A stretch of DNA of 59,469 nt from an uncultured Mediterranea sp. (GCA_945879145.1 CAMCUZ010000011.1:1-59469), one strand, 5' to 3'; positions 46,363 through 55,353 are shown, counted from the first letter of the stretch. Notes: generated by a model not told the origin, from the letters alone. Translations and numbers: made by a program.

Positions 46363-46381
46363 ATGAGCAGATTCTGCTCAT
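46363..46381. promoter_or_regulatory. Perfect 19-bp palindrome, candidate operator
   Basis: ATGAGCAGA, T, TCTGCTCAT: 9-bp arms with a single central base. The loop is far too short for an RNA hairpin, so a dimeric DNA-binding protein site is more likely. It lies in the gap between the 5-alpha-reductase and flavin reductase genes, 17 nt before the latter's start. Confidence 0.55.
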
Positions 46382-46397
46382 CTAATTACATACCAAA

Positions 46398-47621
46398 ATG
46401 GAATCTAAACTTTTTTCTCCCGTAACCCTCGGACCACTCACCTTGCGCAATCGCACCATCCGTTCGGCTGCCTTTGAAAGCATGTGTCCAGGAAATAAAC
46501 CCTCGCAGATGTTGCTCGACTACCATCGCTCCGTGGCGGCAGGTGGCGTGGGTATGACTACCGTGGCCTATGCTGCCGTGACTCGTAGCGGCCTTTCGTT
46601 CGACCGACAACTATGGATGCGCCCCGAGATTGTGCCCGACCTACGGGTACTGACAGATGCCATTCATGCCGAAGGTGCTGCAGCCAGCATACAGCTGGGG
46701 CATTGCGGCAATATGTCGCACAAAAGCATCTGTGGTTGCACTCCTGTGGGAGCCTGCACCGGTTTTAATCTCTATTCCCCCACTTTTGTGCGCGGCTTGC
46801 GTGCGGATGAGCTGCCTCAGATGGCCCGTGCCTATGGTGATGCAGTTCGTTTGGCTCGCGAAGCAGGATTTGATGCCGTCGAGGTACATGCCGGTCACGG
46901 CTACCTGATCAGTCAGTTCCTCTCACCTTACACCAATCACCGCAAGGACGAGTTTGGTGGATCGCTGGCCAATCGGATGCGCTTCATGGATATGGTGATG
47001 GAGCAGGTGATGGAGGCAGCTGGTAGTGATATCGCCGTGCTGGTCAAGACCAACATGCGCGACGGATTCAAGGGAGGCATGGAGATCGATGAGGCCCTGC
47101 AGGTGGCTCAGCGGCTGCAAGCGGATGGAGCTCATGCGCTGGTACTGAGTGGTGGCTTTGTGAGCAAAGCACCCATGTACGTGATGCGTGGAGAGATGCC
47201 GATCCGTACTATGACGCATTATATGAAGGCACTCTGGTTGAAGTATGGCGTGCGCATGGTGGGGAAATACATGATTCCTACAGTACCTTTCCAAGAGGCC
47301 TATTTCTTGGAAGATGCCCTCCGCTTCCGTCAGGCGCTGCAGTTGCCTTTAGTTTATGTAGGTGGCTTGGTCGCTCGCGAGAAGATTGACGAGGTGCTTG
47401 ACCATGGCTTCGAAGCGGTGCAGATGGGGCGTGCCCTGCTCAATGAGCCAGGATTCGTGAATCGTATGCGCACTGAGGAGAAGGCCCGCTGCTCCTGTAA
47501 GCACAGCAACTACTGCATTGCCCGTATGTACTCCATCGAGATGGCTTGTCATCAGCATCTGAAGGAGGAACTTCCTCCCTGCCTAAAGCGCGAAATTGAG
47601 GAGATAGAGCGCAAAGGGTAA
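46398..47621 (+). CDS. NADH:flavin oxidoreductase (Old Yellow Enzyme family)
   Basis: 407 residues. A TIM barrel with FMN-binding motifs: LFSPVTLGPLTLRNRTIRSAAFES, QLGHCGN, GFDAVEVHAGHGYLISQFLSPYTNHRKDEFGGSLANRMRF and VYVGGLVAREKIDEVLDHGFEAVQMGRALL. A Cys cluster near the C-terminus (CSCKHSNYC) resembles the iron-sulfur site of BaiCD-like enoate reductases, but the FAD/NAD domains of the longer enzymes are missing. The likely reaction is reduction of a conjugated enone. In the reported steroid clusters the OYE member acts as 5-beta-reductase; that assignment here is by context. Confidence 0.88.
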   Translation: MESKLFSPVTLGPLTLRNRTIRSAAFESMCPGNKPSQMLLDYHRSVAAGGVGMTTVAYAAVTRSGLSFDRQLWMRPEIVPDLRVLTDAIHAEGAAASIQLGHCGNMSHKSICGCTPVGACTGFNLYSPTFVRGLRADELPQMARAYGDAVRLAREAGFDAVEVHAGHGYLISQFLSPYTNHRKDEFGGSLANRMRFMDMVMEQVMEAAGSDIAVLVKTNMRDGFKGGMEIDEALQVAQRLQADGAHALVLSGGFVSKAPMYVMRGEMPIRTMTHYMKALWLKYGVRMVGKYMIPTVPFQEAYFLEDALRFRQALQLPLVYVGGLVAREKIDEVLDHGFEAVQMGRALLNEPGFVNRMRTEEKARCSCKHSNYCIARMYSIEMACHQHLKEELPPCLKREIEEIERKG

Positions 47622-47705
47622 TGGTCATCAGTTGATGTCGTTACGATGGCATCCACAGTTGCAAATAGTATGCTCGTTTTGATTTTTATGTTTTAAATTG
47701 CAATA

Positions 47706-48554
47706 ATGAATAGGAATAAACTGGCTGTGATTACTGGAGCCGATGGGGGCATGGGAACGGAGATCACGCGTGCTGTAGCCGAGGCGGGTTATCGGGTTGT
47801 AATGGCCTGCTACCACCCTGAAAAGGGGAGGGGGGTGTGTGAAGCACTGAAAGGTGCTACGGGCAATAACCAACTGGAGGTGGAACCGCTCGACCTTGCT
47901 TCGTTGAAGTCGGTGGCCTCCTTTGCCGACCGCTTGCTGCAGCGTGGTGAACGCATTGCTCTGCTGATGAACAATGCGGGTACCCTCGAAACAGGGCTGC
48001 ACATCACGGAAGATGGTTTGGAACGTACCGTCAGCGTGAACTATGTCGGTCCCTATCTGCTTACGCGCAAGCTCTTGCCGCTGATGGAGCAGGAAAGTCG
48101 TGTGGTCAACATGGTGTCGTGTACCTATGCGATTGGTCGGCTTGACTTTCCGGATTTCTTTGAGCGAGGTCGCAAGGGCAGCTTCTGGCGCATCCCTATC
48201 TATAGTAACACCAAGCTGGCACTCACCCTTTTTACAATCGACTTGGCTCGCCGCGTGAAGGAACAGGGTATCGTGGTGAACTGTGCTGACCCAGGCATTG
48301 TCTCTACCAAGATTATCTCGATGCATATGTGGTTTGACCCGCTGACCGATCTCTTTTTCCGACCCTTTATCCGCACACCTCGACAGGGTGCTGATACGGC
48401 TATTCGGCTGTTGCTTACTCCTGAAGGTGGTCAGCGCACCGGCACCCTCAATGCTAGCGGCAAGGCTAAACTGCTCTCGGAGCGATTCACCCATCATCCC
48501 CAGATGGATGAACTGTGGCAACGTACCGAGCAACTTGTCGCCCACTGGCTGTAA
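47706..48554 (+). CDS. Short-chain dehydrogenase/reductase
   Basis: 282 residues. Classical Rossmann motifs: ITGADGGMGTEI (residues 9-20), LMNNAGTLETG, catalytic Ser in VNMVSCTYAIG, and Tyr-x-x-x-Lys in YSNTKLALT, then CADPGIVSTKI. Resembles retinol/hydroxysteroid-type SDRs. Third in line with the 5-alpha-reductase and flavin reductase genes; in the reported clusters this position is a 3-beta-hydroxysteroid dehydrogenase. Not confirmable from sequence. The 84-nt gap before it has no terminator. Confidence 0.85.
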   Translation: MNRNKLAVITGADGGMGTEITRAVAEAGYRVVMACYHPEKGRGVCEALKGATGNNQLEVEPLDLASLKSVASFADRLLQRGERIALLMNNAGTLETGLHITEDGLERTVSVNYVGPYLLTRKLLPLMEQESRVVNMVSCTYAIGRLDFPDFFERGRKGSFWRIPIYSNTKLALTLFTIDLARRVKEQGIVVNCADPGIVSTKIISMHMWFDPLTDLFFRPFIRTPRQGADTAIRLLLTPEGGQRTGTLNASGKAKLLSERFTHHPQMDELWQRTEQLVAHWL

Positions 48555-48584
48555 ATGGCAGGGTTGACAAGCTCCTTTCAGGGG

Positions 48585-48624
48585 AAAAACAAGAGGGGCA
48601 CCTACTTTTGCAGTAGGTGCCCCT
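48585..48624 (-). terminator. Terminator of pfkA, also able to stop the SDR transcript
   Basis: AGGGGCACCTAC (48594-48605) pairs with GTAGGTGCCCCT (48613-48624). On the minus strand CTTGTTTTT follows; the plus-strand side has no T run. Confidence 0.8.
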
Positions 48625-48650
48625 TCTCGCTATGACTTGTTGCTTTGCTC

Positions 48651-49631
48651 TTAGATGGCAAGTGTACGCAGTACGTTCACCAGCTCGCGGTCGATGGGCT
48701 TGTCATTCTTGATAGCCTTGGTGAAGGGCACATAGACAATCTGGTCATGCTCAATGCCAATCATCACATTGCGCTGTCCCTCCATGAGGGCTTCGATAGC
48801 GGCATAGCCCAAGCGGCTGGCCAAGATACGGTCGTGAGCGGTGGGACGTCCGCCACGCTGCAGGTGACCCAAAATGGTCACGCGTACGTCATACTGCGGA
48901 TATTCGTTCTTGACACGTTCAGCAAAGTGCATGGCACCACCTGTGATCTCACTTTCGGCTACAAGTACGATACTGCTGTTCTTTGATTTGCGGAAACCGT
49001 TCTTGATGAACTCCTCCAGCTGGTCCACCTCAGTGTTGAATTCCGGAATGATGGCCGCTTCAGAACCCGAAGCAATGGCACCGTTCAGCGCCAAGAAGCC
49101 GGCATCACGTCCCATTACTTCTACGAAGAAGAGGCGCTCGTGTGAAGTGGCTGTGTCTCGAATCTTATCCACTGCATCCAGAATGGTGTTGAGGGCCGTG
49201 TCGTAACCGATGGTCGTATCGGTGCCATAGAGGTCGTTGTCAATGGTGCCGGGCAGACCGATGCAAGGCACGTCATATTCGGCTGCAAAGATACGAGCAC
49301 CCGTCAGCGAGCCGTCGCCCCCGATGACAACCAGGGCATCGATGCCCTCTTTCTTCATGTTATCGTAAGCTATCTGACGGCCTTCGGGCGTGGTGAACTC
49401 CTTGCAACGTGCCGTCTTGAGGATGGTACCTCCAAGCTGAATGATGTTGCTGACGTTCTGACTCTTGAAGTCCTTGATTTCGCCTGTTACCAATCCTTTG
49501 TAACCACGATAGATACCTTTCACCTGCAATCCGTTGTAGATGGCCGAGCGGGTGACGGCGCGGATGGCCGCATTCATACCCGGAGCGTCACCTCCCGAGG
49601 TGAGGATGCCAATGCAATTAATTTTTCCCAT
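48651..49631 (-). CDS. pfkA: ATP-dependent 6-phosphofructokinase
   Basis: Phosphorylates fructose 6-phosphate in glycolysis. 326 residues. [32 protein letters not shown] (Gly rather than Asp, which marks ATP rather than pyrophosphate use), [35 protein letters not shown] and [22 protein letters not shown] are intact. It is the third gene of the cmk-ispH-pfkA group; the 123-nt gap could hold an extra promoter. Confidence 0.96.
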   Translation of the reverse strand: MGKINCIGILTSGGDAPGMNAAIRAVTRSAIYNGLQVKGIYRGYKGLVTGEIKDFKSQNVSNIIQLGGTILKTARCKEFTTPEGRQIAYDNMKKEGIDALVVIGGDGSLTGARIFAAEYDVPCIGLPGTIDNDLYGTDTTIGYDTALNTILDAVDKIRDTATSHERLFFVEVMGRDAGFLALNGAIASGSEAAIIPEFNTEVDQLEEFIKNGFRKSKNSSIVLVAESEITGGAMHFAERVKNEYPQYDVRVTILGHLQRGGRPTAHDRILASRLGYAAIEALMEGQRNVMIGIEHDQIVYVPFTKAIKNDKPIDRELVNVLRTLAI

Positions 49632-49754
49632 AACGATCTATTTTTAGTCTTCGATTCTATATGCTACTTGTTGTTATCATTCTCTTTTGACTCTGCAAAG
49701 ATAGTGCAAGCCCTCTTAATATACAAGTTGGATGTGCGAAATTCCTCTGCTGAT

Positions 49755-50618
49755 TCAGATTTTTTTTATCGCTTGCTCCACCTCTTCCATCAGCCACTTT
49801 GGGGTAGAAGTGGCTCCGCAGATGCCGATGGAGCTCACTCCTTCCAGTAGCGTGCTATCTACCTCCGAGGCATTGTCGATGAGGTGGGTGTTGGGGTTCA
49901 CGCTCAGACACTCGTTGAAGAGCACCTTGCCATTGCTGCTTTTCTTTCCACTGACAAAGAGAACCAGTTCGTGTGAGGCTGCAAACTGACGGATATTGGC
50001 AATGCGGTTGGCCACCTGACGGCAGATCGTGTCGGAGTATTCAAAACTCACGGAAGGGGAGATGTGCTGCTGGATGTATTCCACGATGCGTCCAAACTCC
50101 TCGAGTGATTTGGTGGTCTGCGAGTAGAGGCGGATGCTGCGGTTGAAGTCAAGCTGTTTGGCCTCTTCCAGTTTTTCAATGACGATGGCTTTGCCTGCTG
50201 TCTGTCCTACCAGTCCCAGTACTTCGGCATGGCCGTTCTTTCCGTAGATGACGATTTGCTTCTTGGCATCATCGGCCAGCAGGTACTCCTGCTTGATCTT
50301 CTTCTGGAGGCGCAGCACCACGGGGCAGGTGGCATCGATAATCTCAATGTTGTTGCGTTGGGCCAGTTCGTAGGTCTCGGGTGGCTCTCCGTGGGCTCGC
50401 AGCAGTACCTTGACGTCATGGAGCTGTTTCAGTTGCTCGTGGTTGATGGTGACAAGTCCCATCTTCTCCAGCCGTTCCACTTCGCGGTTGTTATGCACGA
50501 TGTCGCCCAAGCAATAGAGTACGCCCCCTTTGGCCAGTTCCTCTTCTGCCTTGCGTATGGCGGTGGTCACCCCGAAGCAAAAGCCCGACCCGCTGTCAAT
50601 TTCCACATGCTTCTCCAT
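49755..50618 (-). CDS. ispH: 4-hydroxy-3-methylbut-2-enyl diphosphate reductase
   Basis: Last step of the MEP isoprenoid pathway; reduces HMBPP to IPP and DMAPP with a [4Fe-4S] cluster. 287 residues. The three cluster cysteines are in GSGFCFGV, IIDATCPVV and GICGATSTPKWLMEEV. LRAHGEPPE and LFVSGKKSSNG are further signatures. Its start lies four bases after the stop of cmk. The polyprenyl synthase at 52415 would use its products. Confidence 0.96.
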   Translation of the reverse strand: MEKHVEIDSGSGFCFGVTTAIRKAEEELAKGGVLYCLGDIVHNNREVERLEKMGLVTINHEQLKQLHDVKVLLRAHGEPPETYELAQRNNIEIIDATCPVVLRLQKKIKQEYLLADDAKKQIVIYGKNGHAEVLGLVGQTAGKAIVIEKLEEAKQLDFNRSIRLYSQTTKSLEEFGRIVEYIQQHISPSVSFEYSDTICRQVANRIANIRQFAASHELVLFVSGKKSSNGKVLFNECLSVNPNTHLIDNASEVDSTLLEGVSSIGICGATSTPKWLMEEVEQAIKKI

Positions 50619-50622
50619 GGTG

Positions 50623-51318
50623 TCAGCAGTCAGATTGGGTCAGTCGGTTGAACTGCTGATAGAGCCACTCCTTCTGTTCAGCTATGGTCAGTTGGCTGTT
50701 GTCGAGCAACAGGGCATCGTCGGCCTTGCGCAGCGGACTGGTTTCGCGGTGCTGGTCGATGTAGTCACGCTGCTTCACATTCTCCAGTATCTCTTGCAGG
50801 TTGGCCTGCTCCCCTTTGGCTTTCAATTCGTCGTAGCGTCGCTGGGCACGGATTTCGGGTGAGGCTGTAACGAAGATTTTCAGTTCTGCATCGGGGAATA
50901 CCGTGGTACCAATGTCGCGTCCGTCCATCACGATGCCCTTGGCTTTGCCCATCTCTTGCTGCTGCTTCACCATGGCTTCGCGCACAAAGGGCAGGGCAGC
51001 GATGGGGCTTACGTGGCTTGACACCTCCATGGTACGGATTTGTTGCTCCACATTCACTCCGTTAAGGTAGGTGTCTGGCCGTCCCGTGGTCGCATTGAGC
51101 TGGAAGGAGATGTGAATCTGCTCCATCTCCTGCTGGAGCCGTACTTCATCAATCCCGTCGGCTCCGAAGATACCTTGTTGCAAACTGTAGAGGGTCACTG
51201 CACGGTACATGGCACCGCTGTCGATGTAGATATACCCAATCTCCTTGGCCAGATCCTTGGCCATGGTACTTTTTCCGCACGACGAGAAACCGTCGATGGC
51301 AATTGTAATCTTTTTCAT
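50623..51318 (-). CDS. cmk: Cytidylate kinase
   Basis: Phosphorylates CMP and dCMP. 231 residues. P-loop [19 protein letters not shown], then [15 protein letters not shown], and [36 protein letters not shown]. First gene of the group. TATCTTTG on the minus strand at 51475-51468 may be its -7 box, which would give a 5' leader of about 140 nt. Confidence 0.95.
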   Translation of the reverse strand: MKKITIAIDGFSSCGKSTMAKDLAKEIGYIYIDSGAMYRAVTLYSLQQGIFGADGIDEVRLQQEMEQIHISFQLNATTGRPDTYLNGVNVEQQIRTMEVSSHVSPIAALPFVREAMVKQQQEMGKAKGIVMDGRDIGTTVFPDAELKIFVTASPEIRAQRRYDELKAKGEQANLQEILENVKQRDYIDQHRETSPLRKADDALLLDNSQLTIAEQKEWLYQQFNRLTQSDC

Positions 51319-51460
51319 GTCCTGTTGTAGAGGTTTTAACCTTTAAAATCTATACCTTATTATATATGCAGCCAGTCCTCCCTCGAAACGGGGACAGGGT
51401 GAGTCGCTTAGCGTACACTTCCTGGTCCGTTCGCATTTTTTTTGGTGTGGATGCATTATT
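51319..51460 (-). other. Possible structured 5' leader of cmk
   Basis: Between the likely promoter and the cmk start, the minus strand can pair GGAC and AGG (with a bulged C) with CCT-GTCC to form a bulged stem around a 23-nt apical region with inner AGTG/CACC pairing. A second small hairpin CCC...GGG follows. It was compared by eye with SRP, 6S and RNase P cores and does not match. Weak. The rest of the 349-nt gap (51461-51667) holds only the divergent promoters. Confidence 0.3.
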
Positions 51461-51611
51461 TTCTGCCCAAAGATACGTTTTTTTTAAAATATCTCACTAC
51501 TTTTGTGCCATAAAAGCGCAAACCTTTGTCGTGAAGGATTAAAAAAATGAAAATGGTGAGGTGTTTGTGTAAAAAATGAGACGAAATGACGTACAATCGC
51601 GGGAAAAGCGC

Positions 51612-51619
51612 TATATTTG
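51612..51619 (+). promoter_or_regulatory. -7 box for tonB
   Basis: TATATTTG ends 48 nt before the start at 51668. No good -33 box was found at the proper distance. Confidence 0.45.
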
Positions 51620-51667
51620 CCCCAAGTGATTGGCACCAGAGAAACACTAAAAATTTATATAAGCATT

Positions 51668-52357
51668 ATGGAAGTAAAAAAATCGCCTAAAGCTGACCTG
51701 GAGAACAAGAAATCTACCTGGTTGCTCGTCGGTTATGTCATCGTACTGAGCTTTATGTTCGTTGCGTTCGAATGGACGAAGCGTGACATCAAGATTGATA
51801 CGAGTCAGGCAATAGCTGACATCGTAATTGAAGAGGAAATGATTCCTATCACCGAACAACCTGAACAAGTTGCTCCTCCCCCTCCCGTAGCTCCTCCCGC
51901 AGTGCCTGAGACACTGACCATCGTAGAAGACAACGTGGACGTGGAAGAGACTGATATCGCCTCTACCGAAGACGTAGGTCAGGTGGTTGAAGTGAAATAT
52001 CAGCCGCAAGCTGTAGAAGAGGAAGAACCCGAAGAGCAGACCATCTTTGAGGTGGTTGAAAACATGCCCGAGTTCCCCAACGGCGGTCAGGCTGGTCTGA
52101 TGCAGTACCTCTCCAAGAACATCAAGTACCCCACCATCTCACAGGAACAGGGTACACAGGGTCGCGTAACTTGTCAGTTCGTGGTCAACAAGGACGGTAG
52201 TATCGTTGACGTGAAGGTGATTCGTGGTGTGGATCCTTACCTGGATAAGGAGGCTGTACGCGTAATCAGCACCATGCCGAAGTGGAAACCCGGCATGCAG
52301 CGTGGTAAACCCGTTCGCGTAAAATATACCGTGCCTGTAATGTTCAGACTGCAGTAA
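51668..52357 (+). CDS. tonB: Energy transducer TonB
   Basis: Couples the inner-membrane proton motive force to outer-membrane receptors. 229 residues from MEVKKSPKADLENKK. A single membrane anchor (WLLVGYVIVLSFMFVAFEW, about residues 18-36), a Pro-rich then acidic spacer (QVAPPPPVAPPAVPE), and a C-terminal TonB domain (MPEFPNGGQAGLMQYLSKNIKYP, GRVTCQFVVNKDGSIVDVKVIRG, MPKWKPGMQRGKPVRVKYTVPVMFRL). The ExbB/ExbD genes lie at 54535-56898, 2 kb away. Confidence 0.93.
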   Translation: MEVKKSPKADLENKKSTWLLVGYVIVLSFMFVAFEWTKRDIKIDTSQAIADIVIEEEMIPITEQPEQVAPPPPVAPPAVPETLTIVEDNVDVEETDIASTEDVGQVVEVKYQPQAVEEEEPEEQTIFEVVENMPEFPNGGQAGLMQYLSKNIKYPTISQEQGTQGRVTCQFVVNKDGSIVDVKVIRGVDPYLDKEAVRVISTMPKWKPGMQRGKPVRVKYTVPVMFRLQ

Positions 52358-52377
52358 TCCTATGATAAAGTAAAACC

Positions 52378-52409
52378 AAGAGGCTGCTCACTCAAGCAGC
52401 CTCTTTTTT
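52378..52409 (+). terminator. Terminator of tonB
   Basis: AAGAGGCTGCT (52378-52388) and AGCAGCCTCTT (52395-52405) with a 6-nt loop and a T run. It lies directly before the polyprenyl synthase start at 52415. Confidence 0.9.
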
Positions 52410-52414
52410 ATGCC

Positions 52415-53398
52415 ATGCCTATGATGTATTCTCCTAACCAACTTTCGCAACTCGTCAATCAGCACATCGAGTCGCTTCAGTTTGCAAGAAAGCCTTTTGG
52501 TCTCTACGATCCGATCACCTACGTGCTCTCTCCCGGGGGTAAGCGCATTCGCCCCGTCTTGATGCTGATGGCCTATAACCTCTACCGTAGTGATGTAGAG
52601 GCTATCCTCAATCCTGCCACGGCCATTGAAGTCTATCACAACTACACCTTGCTTCACGACGATTTGATGGACCGTGCCGATATGCGTCGGGGTAAGCAGA
52701 CGGTCCACAAAGCCTGGAACGACAATACGGCTATCCTCTCCGGTGATGCCATGTTGGTGCTGGCTTATCAATATATGGCCAATACCAAGTCAGCATGCCT
52801 CAAGCCGGTCATCGACCTCTTTAGCCGAACCGCTTTGGAAATCTGCGAAGGGCAGCAACTCGATATGGAGTTCGAAACCCGTTCGGATGTGGCCGAAGAG
52901 GAGTATATCGAGATGATTCGCCTGAAAACCTCCGTGTTGCTGGCTGCATCGCTCAAGATTGGAGCCCTGCTGGGTGGTGCCCCTGAGGCGGATGCTGATG
53001 CACTCTATGATTTCGGCATGCACATGGGAGTCGCCTTTCAACTGAAGGACGACTGGCTCGATGTCTATGGAGACCCCGCTGTGTTTGGTAAGAAGATTGG
53101 GGGAGACATCCTCTGCAACAAGAAGACCTACATGCTGATTCAGGCCTTGCGTCGTGCTGAGGGGCCAACTCTTGCTGACCTTCAGCACTGGTTGGATGCG
53201 GAGCAACCCAATCCCGAGGAGAAAATCGCCGCGGTTACCTATATATATAAGGTAACAGGCGTCAAAGAGCTGTGCGAAGAACAGATTGAGCGTTACACCC
53301 GTTTAGGATTGGAAAGTCTGTCACGCGTAGCATTGCCCGAGTCCACGAAGCAGCCGCTCTGCGACCTCATGCAAGGACTCATTAACCGGCAATCTTAA
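52415..53398 (+). CDS. Polyprenyl (isoprenyl) diphosphate synthase
   Basis: Extends allylic diphosphates with IPP. 327 residues (ATG at 52424 also possible). First Asp-rich motif LLHDDLMDRADMRRG, second KDDWLDVYGDP, and the GGKRIRP basic motif near residue 40. A Tyr five residues before the first Asp motif (NYTLLHDD) suggests a short-chain product such as farnesyl or geranylgeranyl diphosphate, but chain length is not certain. Confidence 0.92.
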   Translation: MPMMYSPNQLSQLVNQHIESLQFARKPFGLYDPITYVLSPGGKRIRPVLMLMAYNLYRSDVEAILNPATAIEVYHNYTLLHDDLMDRADMRRGKQTVHKAWNDNTAILSGDAMLVLAYQYMANTKSACLKPVIDLFSRTALEICEGQQLDMEFETRSDVAEEEYIEMIRLKTSVLLAASLKIGALLGGAPEADADALYDFGMHMGVAFQLKDDWLDVYGDPAVFGKKIGGDILCNKKTYMLIQALRRAEGPTLADLQHWLDAEQPNPEEKIAAVTYIYKVTGVKELCEEQIERYTRLGLESLSRVALPESTKQPLCDLMQGLINRQS

Positions 53399-53419
53399 TC
53401 CGATTATCCCTGTTTACCT

Positions 53420-54199
53420 ATGCAATTCATCGATACCCATGCCCATCTCTTTCTCGAAGAGTTTGCAGCTGACTTGCCTCAGGTGATCGATCGTGCCCGT
53501 GAGGCGGGGATTACCCATATCTTCCTGCCCAATATCGATGCCTCTACCGTCGAGCCGTTGCTTCAGGTGTGTGATACTTATCCTGACCTGTGCTATCCCA
53601 TGGCGGGCCTCCATCCCACTTCGGTAGGAGCGGATTGGCAGGAACAACTCCAGGTGGTGCGCCGTGAGCTTACGGCGGGTCGTCCCTACGTAGCCATTGG
53701 TGAAATAGGTATCGATCTCTATTGGGACCGCACCTACCTGAAGGAGCAACAGGCGGCCTTCCGTCAGCAGGTGGAGTGGGCGCTGGAGCTTTCGCTTCCC
53801 ATTGTCATCCACTGCCGCGAGGCCTTTGCCGAGATTATGGAACAGCTTCGACCCTTCCGCGGATCCCCGTTGAAGGGCATCTTTCACTGCTTCTCAGGCG
53901 GTGAGGAGGAGGCTAGGCAGATTCTCGATTTCCCCGAGATGCTCATCGGCGTGAACGGCATCCTTACCTTTAAGAAGTCGCCACTACCCGAAGTGCTGCG
54001 TGCTGTGCCGATAGAAAGGATGGTGATAGAGACCGATTGTCCCTATCTGGCCCCAGTGCCTTACAGAGGATGTCGCAATGAAAGTGCATACGCCAAAGCC
54101 ACCCTTCTCAAGCTTGCTGAAGTCTGTGTACTTTTGCCCGAAAAAGTGGCAAAAATCACCTCAGAAAATGCCTTAAAAGTGTTTGGAATGCTCAAATAA
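53420..54199 (+). CDS. TatD family metal-dependent hydrolase
   Basis: 259 residues. Amidohydrolase-fold metal motifs: FIDTHAHLFLEEF, IGEIGIDLYWD, LPIVIHCREAF, IFHCFSGGEEEA and VIETDCPYLAPVPYRGCRNE. Family members are 3'-5' exonucleases or D-tyrosyl-type hydrolases. Starts 21 nt after the polyprenyl synthase stop, so cotranscription is likely. Confidence 0.93.
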   Translation: MQFIDTHAHLFLEEFAADLPQVIDRAREAGITHIFLPNIDASTVEPLLQVCDTYPDLCYPMAGLHPTSVGADWQEQLQVVRRELTAGRPYVAIGEIGIDLYWDRTYLKEQQAAFRQQVEWALELSLPIVIHCREAFAEIMEQLRPFRGSPLKGIFHCFSGGEEEARQILDFPEMLIGVNGILTFKKSPLPEVLRAVPIERMVIETDCPYLAPVPYRGCRNESAYAKATLLKLAEVCVLLPEKVAKITSENALKVFGMLK

Positions 54200-54285
54200 G
54201 AATGCAAAGGTTTTAAAGTTTATTAATTTCGGGGTTTTCTGCAAGATTAAATTCCCGGAATGATTCATAAGACCAAAAAAAAGAA

Positions 54286-54293
54286 TACATTTG
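54286..54293 (+). promoter_or_regulatory. -7 box for tRNA-Ser
   Basis: TACATTTG at 54286-54293 lies about 70 nt upstream of the tRNA. No clear -33 box. Confidence 0.4.
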
Positions 54294-54363
54294 TAGCTGA
54301 AAAAGCGGTTATACCGCCCGAAAAACATCGGAATAGGCCGTTTTTTCACTGAAGGAGATCCTT

Positions 54364-54451
54364 GGAGAGATGCTCGAGTGGTTGAAGAGGCACGCCTGGA
54401 AAGCGTGTATACCCCTAAAGGGTATCCGGGGTTCGAATCCCCGTCTCTCCG
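54364..54451 (+). tRNA. tRNA-Ser (anticodon GGA)
   Basis: 88-nt class II tRNA. Acceptor GGAGAGA pairs with TCTCTCC, anticodon stem and loop ACGCCTGGAAAGCGT with GGA, a long variable arm ATACCCCTAAAGGGTAT, and T arm GGGGTTCGAATCCCC. CCA not encoded. Confidence 0.96.
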
Positions 54452-54534
54452 CATGGATGACCTTATATAAATAATGAGAAACAACAATAAACATAATAGT
54501 AATTTAATTTTTAATCTTAAAATTTAGACACACA

Positions 54535-55332
54535 ATGAAAAAGTTATTTGCAATTGTTGCTGTGATGGGAGCCATGACATTTGGCTCTATTCAACTTGCT
54601 CAGGCTCAAGATGCTCCTGCAGCAGAACAAACTGAACAGGCTGCTGTAGCTGCTGCTGACGAAACTGCTCCTGCTATCGCAGTAGAAGAGGGTGGTATCC
54701 ACAAGGAACTGAAGACCAAATTCATCGAAGGTACTGCATCTTTCATGAGCTTGGTAGCCATCGCATTGGTTATCGGTCTTGCTTTCTGCATCGAGCGTAT
54801 CATTTATCTGAGCTTGGCTGAAATCAACACCAAGAAGTTTGTTGCTGGTATCGAGGCTGCTCTGGAGAAGGGCGACGTTGAGGCTGCAAAGAACTTGGCT
54901 CGTAACACCAGAGGTCCTATCGCTTCTATCTACTATCAGGGTCTGATGCGTCTGGATCAGGGCGTTGACGTAGTTGAGAAGTCAGTAGTGTCTTACGGTG
55001 GTGTTCAGGCTGGTTACCTGGAAAAGGGTTGCTCTTGGATCACGCTGTTCATCGCAATGTCTCCTTCACTCGGATTCATGGGTACTGTAATCGGTATGGT
55101 GCAGGCATTCGATAAGATCCAGCAGGTAGGTGATATCTCTCCGACGGTTGTTGCAGGTGGTATGAAGGTGGCCTTGATCACTACTATCTTCGGTCTGATT
55201 GCAGCCCTCGTTCTGCAGGTATTCTATAACTATGTGCTCTCTAAGATCGAGGCTCTGACCAGCGAAATGGAAGACTCTTCTATCACGCTGCTCGACATGG
55301 TTATCAAGTATGATCTGAAGTATAAGAAATAA
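54535..55332 (+). CDS. exbB: ExbB/TolQ/MotA family proton channel protein
   Basis: 265 residues. An unusual N-terminal signal-like segment MKKLFAIVAVMGAMTFGSIQLAQAQ is followed by an Ala/Glu-rich linker, then three membrane segments: ASFMSLVAIALVIGLAFCIERIIYL, WITLFIAMSPSLGFMGTVIGMVQAF and VALITTIFGLIAALVLQVFYNYVL. GFMGTVIGMVQAF is the conserved channel helix. With the ExbD proteins it would power TonB. Confidence 0.92.
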   Translation: MKKLFAIVAVMGAMTFGSIQLAQAQDAPAAEQTEQAAVAAADETAPAIAVEEGGIHKELKTKFIEGTASFMSLVAIALVIGLAFCIERIIYLSLAEINTKKFVAGIEAALEKGDVEAAKNLARNTRGPIASIYYQGLMRLDQGVDVVEKSVVSYGGVQAGYLEKGCSWITLFIAMSPSLGFMGTVIGMVQAFDKIQQVGDISPTVVAGGMKVALITTIFGLIAALVLQVFYNYVLSKIEALTSEMEDSSITLLDMVIKYDLKYKK

Positions 55333-55353
55333 TTTTTAAGCGTAGTTTAAGTC

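Noticed and set aside
47628..48545. 305-residue minus-strand frame opposite the SDR gene
   Set aside because: The SDR motifs on the plus strand are complete; the antisense frame has none.
51319..51460. Signal recognition particle RNA, 6S RNA or RNase P RNA in the cmk leader
   Set aside because: The conserved core sequences of these RNAs are not present.
53234..53256. Palindrome GTTACCT-ATATATATA-AGGTAAC as an operator
   Set aside because: It lies in the middle of the polyprenyl synthase coding sequence and encodes a normal VTYIYKVTG stretch.
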